From JAAYGT01 sp050252075 (lineage in GTDB: Bacteria > Pseudomonadota > Gammaproteobacteria > Burkholderiales > Burkholderiaceae_B): a DNA stretch of 55,144 nt. Made by a program: the position numbers and the translations under genes. Shown one piece after another: positions 25,192-32,170 of this stretch (the first letter of the stretch is position 1; each line of letters begins with the position of its first letter). The stretch is taken from contig JBFWLP010000007.1 of assembly GCA_050252075.1 (NCBI GenBank), positions 1 to 55,144 on the forward strand. Direction: 5' to 3'. The notes under the pieces are model-generated. The model did no database searches. It was not told the DNA's origin and saw only the letters and a program-made list of their open reading frames with translations.

Positions 25192-25620
25192 TTGCGGGCG
25201 GTAAGGCTGGTCGGGCTGCTGGTGGTCAGTGCGGGCTTGATGCCCGTGGCCCAGGGCCATCCGGCCTTGTCCTGGACCCAGCAAAAAAACAGCCCTGTGC
25301 TGTATCAGTCGGGCACGCACGCGGTTACCGTGTTGTCACCGCCGCCGTCTTCCCGGGCGCAACAGCCTGTATTGGGTTCTCAGGTCGTGAAGGTGCACGT
25401 GCGGCGCCATGTGAAAGGCGCCGCAGTGGTTCAAAGCCAGGTGTGCTGGAAAACCCAGGCGCGGTGCGTTCCCCTGGTGGCCGATACCCTGGAAACCACA
25501 GCCTTTAACGGTGCTGAAGCGGCCGGGCCGGTGGTGGTGACTCACCGCGTTCTGGGCAAGGGCAACCTGCCTGGGCCGGTGGTGATCGAGACCAGCGTGA
25601 TTGTCTGGTTCACGCGGTAA
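25192..25620 (+). CDS. FlhE-like secreted protein, orphan
   Basis: A 142-residue protein with a signal peptide (LVGLLVVSAGLMPVAQG, cleavage before HPALSW). Two cysteines (SQVCWKTQARCVPL) are followed by TAFNGAEAAGPVVVTHRVLGKG and a last segment ending IVWFTR. This order (C-x6-C, then T-x-F-x-G, then V-x-G-x-G) resembles FlhE, a periplasmic protein of the flagellar export apparatus. The match is from memory and moderate. No flagellar genes are in the window. I chose the TTG at 25192 because AGGGG lies 7 bases upstream and the signal peptide begins there. It converges on the spermidine gene with an 11-base overlap. Confidence 0.6.
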   Translation: MRAVRLVGLLVVSAGLMPVAQGHPALSWTQQKNSPVLYQSGTHAVTVLSPPPSSRAQQPVLGSQVVKVHVRRHVKGAAVVQSQVCWKTQARCVPLVADTLETTAFNGAEAAGPVVVTHRVLGKGNLPGPVVIETSVIVWFTR

Positions 25621-26863
25621 CGACGGTTTCCGGCACCAGGGCCCGGTAAAAGTTGGGCAGGGCAAACAGGGCGCCGTGAATCTCGGGGTTGTAGTATTGC
25701 AAATGGTCCACGCACCGTTCGCTTAATCGTTCTTCCACCTGGTCGGCAGCCACGGTTCGCGGATTCAGGGAATCGGAAACCACAGCCAGCGCCCAGTACG
25801 ACCCGTACAGGGGAATATGCAGGCCGAACGGATGAACCTCGTTGAACACGTCGGCCAGCGTTGCGGCCAGCTCACGTACTTGTTCCGGCTCGTGAAAGGG
25901 TGTGCCCAGGTGCAGAACCATGGCGCCGCCCGGAGCCAGAACACGCCGGCAGTGCCGGAAAAATTCTTCGGTGTACAGCGGGCCGGCGGGGGTTTCGGGG
26001 TCGGTCAGGTCGAGCATGAGCAGATCGAATTGCTCGGTGGTTTCCTTCAGGAACGTGCAGCCGTCTTCCACCCGAAGGGTAACCCGGGGATCGTCGAATG
26101 CCCCGCGATGGATGGCCTGCAAGTGCCGGCGCGACGCGTCGATGACCCGGCCGTCCAGCTCCACCAGTGTGGCTTGCTTTATGGTGGCGTGCTTCAGAAG
26201 CTCTTCGAGCGCGCCCCCGTCGCCTCCGCCGATAATGAGCGCCGATTCCGGATGAGGGTGGGCGACGGCGGCCGGATGAACCAGCGCCTCGTGGTAGAAG
26301 AATTCGTCTTTCTCCGACGTCATGAAGTGGTCGTCCAGGCGCAGGCTGCGTCCCAGTTCGGCGGATTCCAGAATTTCCAGGCGCTGGAATTCGGTTTGCT
26401 GCGTGAGCAGCCGTCGGGCAAACCGGAAACCGTAAACCGAAGTGGCGTTGAGCGATTCCAGAATCAGTTCGCCGTGGGCGTGGGTGCCTTCCTCGTCGCC
26501 GCGCAGCAGGCGCTCGCACTGGGCCTTGCCGGGCTGGAAGGCATCAAGCAGGCCGTGCATCAGGCGTTCAGCCTTGGCCGAGTTGTCCGCCATGAAATTG
26601 CACACATAAACGTCCAGAGTGACGCCTTTGCGTTCGGGCCAGGTATGAATGGCCAAATGGGATTCGGCAAGCAGCAGCATGCCGGTGACGCCACCGGGCT
26701 GGCCTTGGAAGTGGGGGAAGGTGTGCCACTTTTCGGCTACCAGCGTCAGGCCGGAATCAAGGGTGTGCCGGCGACACAGCGCCGCCAGAGGCTCGGCATC
26801 GATAAGAAGGGAAGTATCGCAATCGCACAGGTAAAGATCAGCGGTCAGGTGCAGGCCCTGCAT
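25610..26863 (-). CDS. Fused AdoMet decarboxylase-spermidine synthase (SpeD-SpeE)
   Basis: This 417-residue fusion covers both last steps of spermidine synthesis. Residues 1-125 are a bacterial SpeD: EKWHTFPHFQGQPGGVTG then LLAESHLAIHTWPE, where S68 should become the pyruvoyl cofactor after cleavage at E67-S68. Residues about 130-410 are a SpeE-type aminopropyltransferase with IIGGGDGGALEELLKH, TLVELDGRVIDASR and LLMLDLTDPETPAGPLYTEEFF. If processed, decarboxylated AdoMet could pass between domains of one polypeptide. The ATG at 26863 has AAGGAG 10 bases upstream; the frame opens 20 codons earlier. No ornithine decarboxylase gene is adjacent. Confidence 0.9.
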   Translation of the reverse strand: MQGLHLTADLYLCDCDTSLLIDAEPLAALCRRHTLDSGLTLVAEKWHTFPHFQGQPGGVTGMLLLAESHLAIHTWPERKGVTLDVYVCNFMADNSAKAERLMHGLLDAFQPGKAQCERLLRGDEEGTHAHGELILESLNATSVYGFRFARRLLTQQTEFQRLEILESAELGRSLRLDDHFMTSEKDEFFYHEALVHPAAVAHPHPESALIIGGGDGGALEELLKHATIKQATLVELDGRVIDASRRHLQAIHRGAFDDPRVTLRVEDGCTFLKETTEQFDLLMLDLTDPETPAGPLYTEEFFRHCRRVLAPGGAMVLHLGTPFHEPEQVRELAATLADVFNEVHPFGLHIPLYGSYWALAVVSDSLNPRTVAADQVEERLSERCVDHLQYYNPEIHGALFALPNFYRALVPETVVTA

Positions 26864-26925
26864 AGTGTTGTCGCTCCTTGGTGGGTCGGCTTGATGGGTC
26901 GGTTGCGCCAAGGCAAGGCACACAA

Positions 26926-26950
26926 AAGGCCGGGCGGCTAGGCCGGCCTT
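26926..26950 (-). terminator. Hairpin in the SpeD-SpeE leader, possible attenuator
   Basis: A perfect 8-base stem AAGGCCGG / CCGGCCTT with a 9-base loop is followed on minus by TTTTG. It lies 63 bases upstream of the SpeD-SpeE start, downstream of AT-rich promoter-like sequence around 26970-27000. The T run is only four bases, so termination would be weak. It could be a leader attenuator. Confidence 0.35.
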
Positions 26951-27058
26951 ACTGGGAAAAAGCGATAAGTATATCCTATTTGATTATATATTGCTATTAA
27001 CTGTATGCCTTTTGCGTGCTACGTCGTTTAAGTGGGCTGAATGCGGTCGCGGGCCCGG

Positions 27059-28501
27059 TTAGTCGTCCAGGTTTTTGATGGCATGGTTCAGCTGGGTGAA
27101 GTCGTACAGTGCCATCGGGCGCCGCAGCAGGTGAAGCAGGCCGGTCACTACAGCGGGAACGACGGCCGCCAGCAGAAATGACTCCAGAAGGGTGGTCATG
27201 GGGCCGGTGGGTGAAGGGAAGTACATCAAACCTGCCAGCAGGCCGCTCAGGGTGGCGAGGGTGGCGGTTGTACCCGTGAGCCGGCGGTTGTACAGGCCGT
27301 AAAAAACCGGAAATGCGGCGGCCGAACAGAACAGATCGGCCAGCAGGAACAGGTACAGCACGCTGTAGCCTTGTGCCGCCGAAAGGACCACGGGAACCGA
27401 TATGGCCAGCAGCGACCAGCGTGAGATGCGCAGCAGTTTTTCGGCGCTGAACGACGGTGCAACCCGTTTGATGTCGGTGGTGATGATGCTGGATACCGCA
27501 CTGATGGCGGTGTCGGCGGTGCTCATGACCAGCGCCAGCGCGAGCGGTATCAGTGCGACGGCAAACCAGGCGGGTATGTGCGGCATCAGAATGCTGAACA
27601 GGGCCACCGAACTGTCGCCTTCAATCTTCGCCCCGGCATAGGCCAGACCGAACAAGCCCATGACAAAGATAAACGGAGCGGCCAGCAATCCGCCCAGCAG
27701 AAATCCGCGTACAAGTGTTTGCGAGTTCTTGGCCGAGTAGACCCGTTGCCAGTTGCCCTGATGAAACAGGCCGGTGAGCAAAATGGCTACAAAAAAGGTA
27801 ATACCCGCCTTGACTCCCAGGCTGTTGTCGAGCCGCAGCAGTTCGGGCGCATTCTGTTGTACGGTGGTCATCAAGGTGGCGGCGCCCCCAACGGCATGCC
27901 AGCCAAAGTACAGCAGCAGGGCCAGCAGGGGCAAAATCACCGCCATTTGTACTTTATCGGTGAAGATCGATGCCCGCAGTCCGCCGTAGGCGGTATACAG
28001 CAGGGTGGTGACCATCACGATGCAGGCCGTCACCCACAAAGGAACCGGCGCCAGCAAGGCGACCAGCTTGGCTACGGCGGTGACTTCGGCAATGAGCGTG
28101 ATGACCATGTAGAACAGCATGATCAGCAAGACAAGAACATACATGGTGCGCCCGTACCGCAGGCTGACAAACTCGGTCAACGTGTGGCCTGACGGGGCTA
28201 CTTCGCGCATGCGCTTTCCCAGCGGAATCATGATGAAGCGTGGCGACATGGCGCCGGCCGCATAACCGATGACTGCCGCCAGCCCTCCCCAGGTGGCCGC
28301 CTGGGCCGGTGAAAACAGTATCCACGCCCCGAGCGAGGTGGCCAGCAGGGTAAGCAGCGTACCCGATGTGGTCTGGCTGTTGCGGGCTACGGTATAGTCT
28401 TCCAGACTGCCCGGATGCCTGGCGGAAAAGGCGATTCCAATGGCGGCGAACAGGGCGGCAAAGCTGATGAGCCAGATAATGGCATGGGTGTTGCTGAACA
28501 T
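27059..28501 (-). CDS. SSS-family sodium:solute symporter under TPP riboswitch control
   Basis: A 480-residue transporter of the sodium:solute symporter family (PanF/PutP-like) with about 13 helices. Landmarks are SLEDYTVARNSQTTSGTLLT, the helix-five region LLYTAYGGLRASIFTDKVQM and NWQRVYSAKNSQTLVRGFLLG. Its mRNA leader holds a TPP riboswitch, so it should be made when thiamine diphosphate is scarce. The substrate is then likely thiamine or a precursor or breakdown product (HMP, thiazole, formyl-HMP). That is inference from regulation; symporters of this family linked to TPP riboswitches have been proposed as thiamine-related carriers. The ATG directly follows GAAGGAAAGCC. Confidence 0.9.
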   Translation of the reverse strand: MFSNTHAIIWLISFAALFAAIGIAFSARHPGSLEDYTVARNSQTTSGTLLTLLATSLGAWILFSPAQAATWGGLAAVIGYAAGAMSPRFIMIPLGKRMREVAPSGHTLTEFVSLRYGRTMYVLVLLIMLFYMVITLIAEVTAVAKLVALLAPVPLWVTACIVMVTTLLYTAYGGLRASIFTDKVQMAVILPLLALLLYFGWHAVGGAATLMTTVQQNAPELLRLDNSLGVKAGITFFVAILLTGLFHQGNWQRVYSAKNSQTLVRGFLLGGLLAAPFIFVMGLFGLAYAGAKIEGDSSVALFSILMPHIPAWFAVALIPLALALVMSTADTAISAVSSIITTDIKRVAPSFSAEKLLRISRWSLLAISVPVVLSAAQGYSVLYLFLLADLFCSAAAFPVFYGLYNRRLTGTTATLATLSGLLAGLMYFPSPTGPMTTLLESFLLAAVVPAVVTGLLHLLRRPMALYDFTQLNHAIKNLDD

Positions 28502-28551
28502 GGCTTTCCTTCGAAGCGTGAATACGCTGTACGAAAACGGGGAAGAAAGCC
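28502..28551 (-). promoter_or_regulatory. Shine-Dalgarno-sequestering hairpin of the symporter gene
   Basis: In the minus-strand transcript, GGCTTTC (28545-28551) pairs perfectly with GAAAGCC (28502-28508). Adjacent CTTC/GAAG bases extend the stem with a bulge. The 3' arm contains the ribosome-binding site GAAGGA right before the ATG. It lies between the riboswitch and the gene, so ligand binding probably blocks translation. Confidence 0.65.
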
Positions 28552-28577
28552 GGAAATGCAGAGGTGCGAGGTGGTGA

Positions 28578-28674
28578 TGTCCTTCCCTTCGCCGGCATTA
28601 TCCGGAGCAGGTTCTAAGGGTCACCGCATACGGTTGCGGAATCTCAGCCCAACGACGGGCCCCCCCAGGAACTG
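28578..28674 (-). promoter_or_regulatory. TPP riboswitch (THI element), minus strand
   Basis: Read on minus, the conserved blocks appear in order: GGGCTGAGATTCCG (CUGAGA block), GTGACCCTTAGAACCTG (ACCCU and GAACCUG blocks) and CCGGATAATGCCGGCGAAGGGAA (AAU and CGAAGGGA blocks). A P3-type arm CCGCAACCGTATGCGG sits between. This is the TPP aptamer. It precedes the SSS symporter gene by about 80 bases. Confidence 0.96.
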
Positions 28675-28679
28675 CAGCA

Positions 28680-28707
28680 AGGTTAGGCAAAGCCTATTGG
28701 TTTGTCA
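28680..28707 (-). promoter_or_regulatory. Putative promoter of the minus-strand riboswitch transcript
   Basis: On minus, TTGACA (28702-28707, perfect −35) is followed after 17 bases by TAACCT (28680-28685, a partial −10). Transcription would begin around 28673, right at the aptamer's 5' end. On plus, only weak TTGGTT-N17-TATGGT (28697-28725) is seen for the opposite transcript. Confidence 0.55.
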
Positions 28708-28733
28708 ATTTGAATGTGCTATGGTTGCGCAAC

Positions 28734-28812
28734 GACACGGGGTGCTTCGGTGTAACCGTTGCTGAGAAACACCCGTCGAACCTGCTCCAGTTAACACTGG
28801 CGAAGGGATGTC
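28734..28812 (+). promoter_or_regulatory. TPP riboswitch (THI element), plus strand
   Basis: The conserved blocks GGGGTGC, TTGCTGAGAAACACCC, GTCGAACCTGCTCCAG, TTAACACTGG and CGAAGGGATG occur in order. GACA (28734-28737) can close the P1 stem with TGTC (28809-28812). It is followed by the dehydrogenase gene at 28874. It lies only about 60 bases from the opposite-strand riboswitch. Confidence 0.96.
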
Positions 28813-28846
28813 CGCTGTCAAGGCACGTTGCTGCTTTTCAAGGCCC

Positions 28847-28870
28847 ATACCTTTGCCGTTTCAAAGGTAT
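28847..28870 (+). promoter_or_regulatory. Shine-Dalgarno-sequestering hairpin of the dehydrogenase gene
   Basis: ATACCTTTG (28847-28855) and CAAAGGTAT (28862-28870) form a perfect 9-base stem with a 6-base loop. The 3' arm contains the ribosome-binding site AAAGG, 6 bases before the ATG at 28874. No T run follows, so translational control is more likely than termination. Confidence 0.75.
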
Positions 28871-28873
28871 TCC

Positions 28874-29656
28874 ATGCAAGTTGCCGGCAATGCTCTTCCA
28901 CTTACCGAACAGTGTGTTCTTGTCACCGGCGCGGCCCGGGGGCTGGGAGCGCATCTGGTGCGTGCCTTTGTGCGCGAAGGCGCAAGCGTGATCATCAATT
29001 ATCGCCAAAGCCGTCAGGCGGCCGACGACCTGGCGCAATGGGCGAACGGCAAAGCGCTGGCGGTGCAGGCCGACGTCACCGACTTCCAGGCCGTCCAGGC
29101 CATGTTTCAGGCGGCACAGCAGCATTTCGGCCGGCCCGTAGCCACGGTAGTGAACAATGCGCTGCCCGATTTTTCGTTTAACGGAGACGCCCGGGCCACA
29201 GCGCAAGCCATTGCCTGGGAAGACTTCCGGCATCAGTTCGAAGGGGTGGTGCACGGCGCGCTCAACACCACGCAGGCGGCGGTTCCGGGTATGCAAGCAC
29301 TGGGTTTCGGTCGCATCATCAACATCGGCACCAATCTGTTCCAGAATCCGGTGGTGCCTTACCACGATTACACCGCCGGCAAGGCCGCCCTGTTGTCACT
29401 GACCCGCACGCTGTCGAATGATCTGGGGCCCTTGGGCATTACCGTGAACATGATTTCCGGTGGTTTGCTGCGCACGACCGACGCGTCGGCGGCAACGCCG
29501 CAAGCCGTGTTCGATCTGATTGCGGCCGGCACGCCCCTGCGCCGGGTGACGACCCCCGAGGAATTTGCCGACGTTGCCTTGTTCTTCGCATCGCCGTGGT
29601 CACGTTCCGTGACCGGCCAGAACCTGGTGGTGGATGGCGGGTTGGTGAAAAACTGA
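28874..29656 (+). CDS. SDR-family oxidoreductase in a TPP-riboswitch operon
   Basis: A 260-residue Rossmann-fold short-chain dehydrogenase. TGAARGLGAHLVRAF is the nucleotide-binding glycine motif. The tyrosine and lysine of the active site appear in YTAGKAALLSLTRTLSNDLG. The usual catalytic serine position (normally INISS) reads INIGTN, so a threonine may stand in or the chemistry may differ. NNALPDFSFNG replaces the common NNAG. It is first in a two-gene operon behind a TPP riboswitch; its stop overlaps the monooxygenase start (TGATG). The ATG at 28874 matches the buried ribosome-binding site. The substrate is unknown, but regulation points to thiamine or its precursors. Confidence 0.88.
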   Translation: MQVAGNALPLTEQCVLVTGAARGLGAHLVRAFVREGASVIINYRQSRQAADDLAQWANGKALAVQADVTDFQAVQAMFQAAQQHFGRPVATVVNNALPDFSFNGDARATAQAIAWEDFRHQFEGVVHGALNTTQAAVPGMQALGFGRIINIGTNLFQNPVVPYHDYTAGKAALLSLTRTLSNDLGPLGITVNMISGGLLRTTDASAATPQAVFDLIAAGTPLRRVTTPEEFADVALFFASPWSRSVTGQNLVVDGGLVKN

Positions 29657-30945
29657 TGCTGCACTTCAATTTGTTTGTGTTTGCCTGTGGCCATCACCGG
29701 GCGGCCTGGCGTCATCCACAGTCCAGCGTGCACCGGGTAGGCGATATAGCCTATTACGAAGAGCTGGCCCGGATGGCCGAGCGCGGGTGCCTGGATGCGG
29801 TTTTTTTTGCCGATGGCCACTCTGCCGACAACCTGACCGACGGGCCACGGTGGTTTCTGGAACCACTGACGGCCATGTCGGCCATGGCGCGGGCCACCGA
29901 GCGCATCGGCCTGATCAGTACGGTGTCCAGTACATTTTTCACTCCCTTTCATGCAGCGCGCCTGATGGCCTCGCTGGACCATATTTCGCGGGGACGCATG
30001 GGATGGAATGTGGTGACGTCGATGTTCGATGCCGAGGCGCGCAACCATGGCTACGACACCATGCCGGATCATGCCTGGCGTTATGCCCGGGCCGACGAAT
30101 TCATCGATGCCGTGCTCAAGCTGTGGGACTCATGGGCCGATGATGCTATTGTGGCTGACCGGCAGGGGGTGTACGTGGCGCCCGACGCCGTGCGTGCGGT
30201 TCATCATCGCGGGCCGCAATTTCGGGTTGACGGCCCTTTGACCGTACCTCGCCCGCCCCAGGGCTATCCGGTATTGTTTCAGGCCGGAGCATCGGAGCAG
30301 GGGCGCGAGCTTGCGGCGCGCCGCGCCGAGGCTATTTATGCTGTGGCGTACGATCTGCCGGCGGCGCAGGCCTACTATCGCGACATCAAACAACGGGTTC
30401 GCGCCTTGGGGCGCACCGATCCGGTACCCATCATGCCCGGGCTGGTCACTTATGTGGCCTCTACCGATGCCGAGGCTCGCCGCAAGCAGCAGGAGCTGGA
30501 CGAGTTGTTGCCGGCGCCCGATGCCTTGCGCCAGCTGAGCCTGTACGTTGGCCAGGATTGCAGCGGATGGTCGCTGGATGAGCCCGTTCCCCGGCTGCCG
30601 CCGCTCGATGCGTTTACCGGGCCCAAGGGGCGTTACGCCACGGTACTGCGCATTATCGAGCAAGAGCGGCCCACGGTGCGCCAGTTGCTGGGGCGTCTGG
30701 CGGCCGGCGGAGGCCATTGCACCCTGGTGGGGACGCCCGGGAAAATAGCCGACGAAATAGAGCGGTGGTGGCGTAACGAGGGCGCCGATGGCTTTAACCT
30801 GATGCCGCCCGCCTTGCCGTCGGGCATTGCCGATTTCATTGACTACGTCATTCCGGTGCTGCAGGCCCGAGGCTTGTTTCGCAAGGCCTACCAGGGCCGC
30901 ACATTGCGCGACCACCTGGGGCTGGTCAGGCCGGCCCGGCAGTAG
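29656..30945 (+). CDS. Luciferase-like flavin monooxygenase (NtaA/SnaA/DszA type) in a TPP-riboswitch operon
   Basis: A 429-residue bacterial-luciferase-fold monooxygenase that would use reduced FMN. Landmarks are AERGCLDAVFFADGHS, ISTVSSTFFTPFHAARLMASLDHISRGRMGWNVVTS, PVLFQAGASEQGRELAARRAEAIY and the C-terminal GTPGKIADEIERWWR. Relatives open rings or cleave C-N or C-S bonds in aminopolycarboxylates, streptogramins and sulfur heterocycles. No flavin reductase gene is next to it. Co-regulation with thiamine status suggests it acts on a thiamine-derived heterocycle; that is inference. Its last 20 bases overlap the convergent kch gene. Confidence 0.9.
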   Translation: MLHFNLFVFACGHHRAAWRHPQSSVHRVGDIAYYEELARMAERGCLDAVFFADGHSADNLTDGPRWFLEPLTAMSAMARATERIGLISTVSSTFFTPFHAARLMASLDHISRGRMGWNVVTSMFDAEARNHGYDTMPDHAWRYARADEFIDAVLKLWDSWADDAIVADRQGVYVAPDAVRAVHHRGPQFRVDGPLTVPRPPQGYPVLFQAGASEQGRELAARRAEAIYAVAYDLPAAQAYYRDIKQRVRALGRTDPVPIMPGLVTYVASTDAEARRKQQELDELLPAPDALRQLSLYVGQDCSGWSLDEPVPRLPPLDAFTGPKGRYATVLRIIEQERPTVRQLLGRLAAGGGHCTLVGTPGKIADEIERWWRNEGADGFNLMPPALPSGIADFIDYVIPVLQARGLFRKAYQGRTLRDHLGLVRPARQ

Positions 30946-32131
30946 ACGGTTTGGCGTCGGGAAACAGCAGGCGGGTAATCAGTGTGTCGTCGATGGGTTG
31001 CCCGCTGACTGTTCGAGCCAGAATTTCGGCGCCCAGCGATTGCAGGGAAAAGACGACATCGGGCGCCACCTGACGGATTTTGTTCAGGTGCATGGTGTTG
31101 TTGACCAGAGCCACGGTTTTTGTTTCGGTACCTTTCACTTCGCGGGCCGCGAGCACGATGAATGCGTTTTCCGCGTCGTCGGCCCGAAGTGCCAGAATGT
31201 AGCGGGCTCGCGGCGCCCCGGCTTTTTCCAGCAGCTCGGATTCGGTGGCGTCGCCGTGAAGCACGTCGGCGTTTTCCGGATAGGGGCTGGGCGTATCGGC
31301 CGGGATAATGACCGTGACCTCGTCGCCTTCGGCGCGCAGGGCATGGTACACATTTTGCGCCAGCGGAGTGACGCCGGCGATGATGATGTGATTTTTTCGC
31401 ATGGTTTTGTTGATTCGTCCCGAGACAAGGCGCTTCAGATTGCCACCCATGATAGGCCCGGCAACCGCGCTGATCGATGTTGCAAACACGGTAATGCCAA
31501 GAATGATGACCGAGGTTGTGAACAGCCGGGCGGCGTGGGTTTGCGGGGTGATGTCGCCGAATCCGACCGTGGACATGGACACGATGGAGAAATAGAAGGC
31601 TGTCGTGCCGTCGGTAATGGGCGGTGCGAATTCGTTGCCCAGGTACAAGGAGCCGAAAACGGCATAAATCAGCAGGCTGGCAACGCTGATCACGGCGAAC
31701 AGGCTGCCCGCAATAAGGCTGGAGCGATCGAAGCGGCGCCAATACACCAGCAGCAGAGCCACCAGCATGAAGGTGTAGAGCACCAGCCCGGAATGCGAGC
31801 CGGTGCGCCACCAGAAGAAGGTTCCCGCGCCTATGAGCATCAGCAACGAAAACGTCCAGGCTATGCGGGCACGAAAGATCAGCCCCACCGCCATGATCTG
31901 CAGCCCCGCGCCCAGCATCAGGCGGGGCACTTCGATGAGTCCCATGGATTCCAGAAAGGCGTTCAGGCTGTCCGGGGTAATCCAGTGGCGCCACGATGCG
32001 GGTTCAAGGGCATTGACGGCATAGATGCCCGGTTGCAGCAGCACAAACCCGTTGACGGCCACCAGAACCGCCAGCAGCCAGTGCAGCGGGAAAATGGCGT
32101 GAAGTTTACGCAGCGTGGGGTGTAGGAGCAT
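30926..32131 (-). CDS. kch: Kch-type potassium channel with RCK domain
   Basis: A 401-residue K+ channel. Membrane helices occupy about residues 15-225, with selectivity filter TVGFGD at 188-193 (MSTVGFGDITPQTHAARLFTTSVIILGITVFAT). A cytoplasmic RCK/TrkA-N domain follows (HIIIAGVTPLAQNVYHAL, GDATESELLEKAGAPRARYILALRADDAENAFIVL). The order and text are close to E. coli Kch. It lies 39 bases after codA on the same strand, so it may be transcribed with codBA, though no functional link is obvious. Together with kup it gives the window both a K+ uptake system and a K+ channel. Confidence 0.92.
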   Translation of the reverse strand: MLLHPTLRKLHAIFPLHWLLAVLVAVNGFVLLQPGIYAVNALEPASWRHWITPDSLNAFLESMGLIEVPRLMLGAGLQIMAVGLIFRARIAWTFSLLMLIGAGTFFWWRTGSHSGLVLYTFMLVALLLVYWRRFDRSSLIAGSLFAVISVASLLIYAVFGSLYLGNEFAPPITDGTTAFYFSIVSMSTVGFGDITPQTHAARLFTTSVIILGITVFATSISAVAGPIMGGNLKRLVSGRINKTMRKNHIIIAGVTPLAQNVYHALRAEGDEVTVIIPADTPSPYPENADVLHGDATESELLEKAGAPRARYILALRADDAENAFIVLAAREVKGTETKTVALVNNTMHLNKIRQVAPDVVFSLQSLGAEILARTVSGQPIDDTLITRLLFPDAKPSTAGPA

Positions 32132-32170
32132 GGTTGCGAGTGTGCCGCTGGTCGCTGATTGGATGAAAGC

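Noticed and set aside
29656..30945. Monooxygenase as RutA of uracil catabolism
   Set aside because: No rutB-F genes are present, the protein is longer than RutA and it resembles the NtaA/SnaA/DszA branch.
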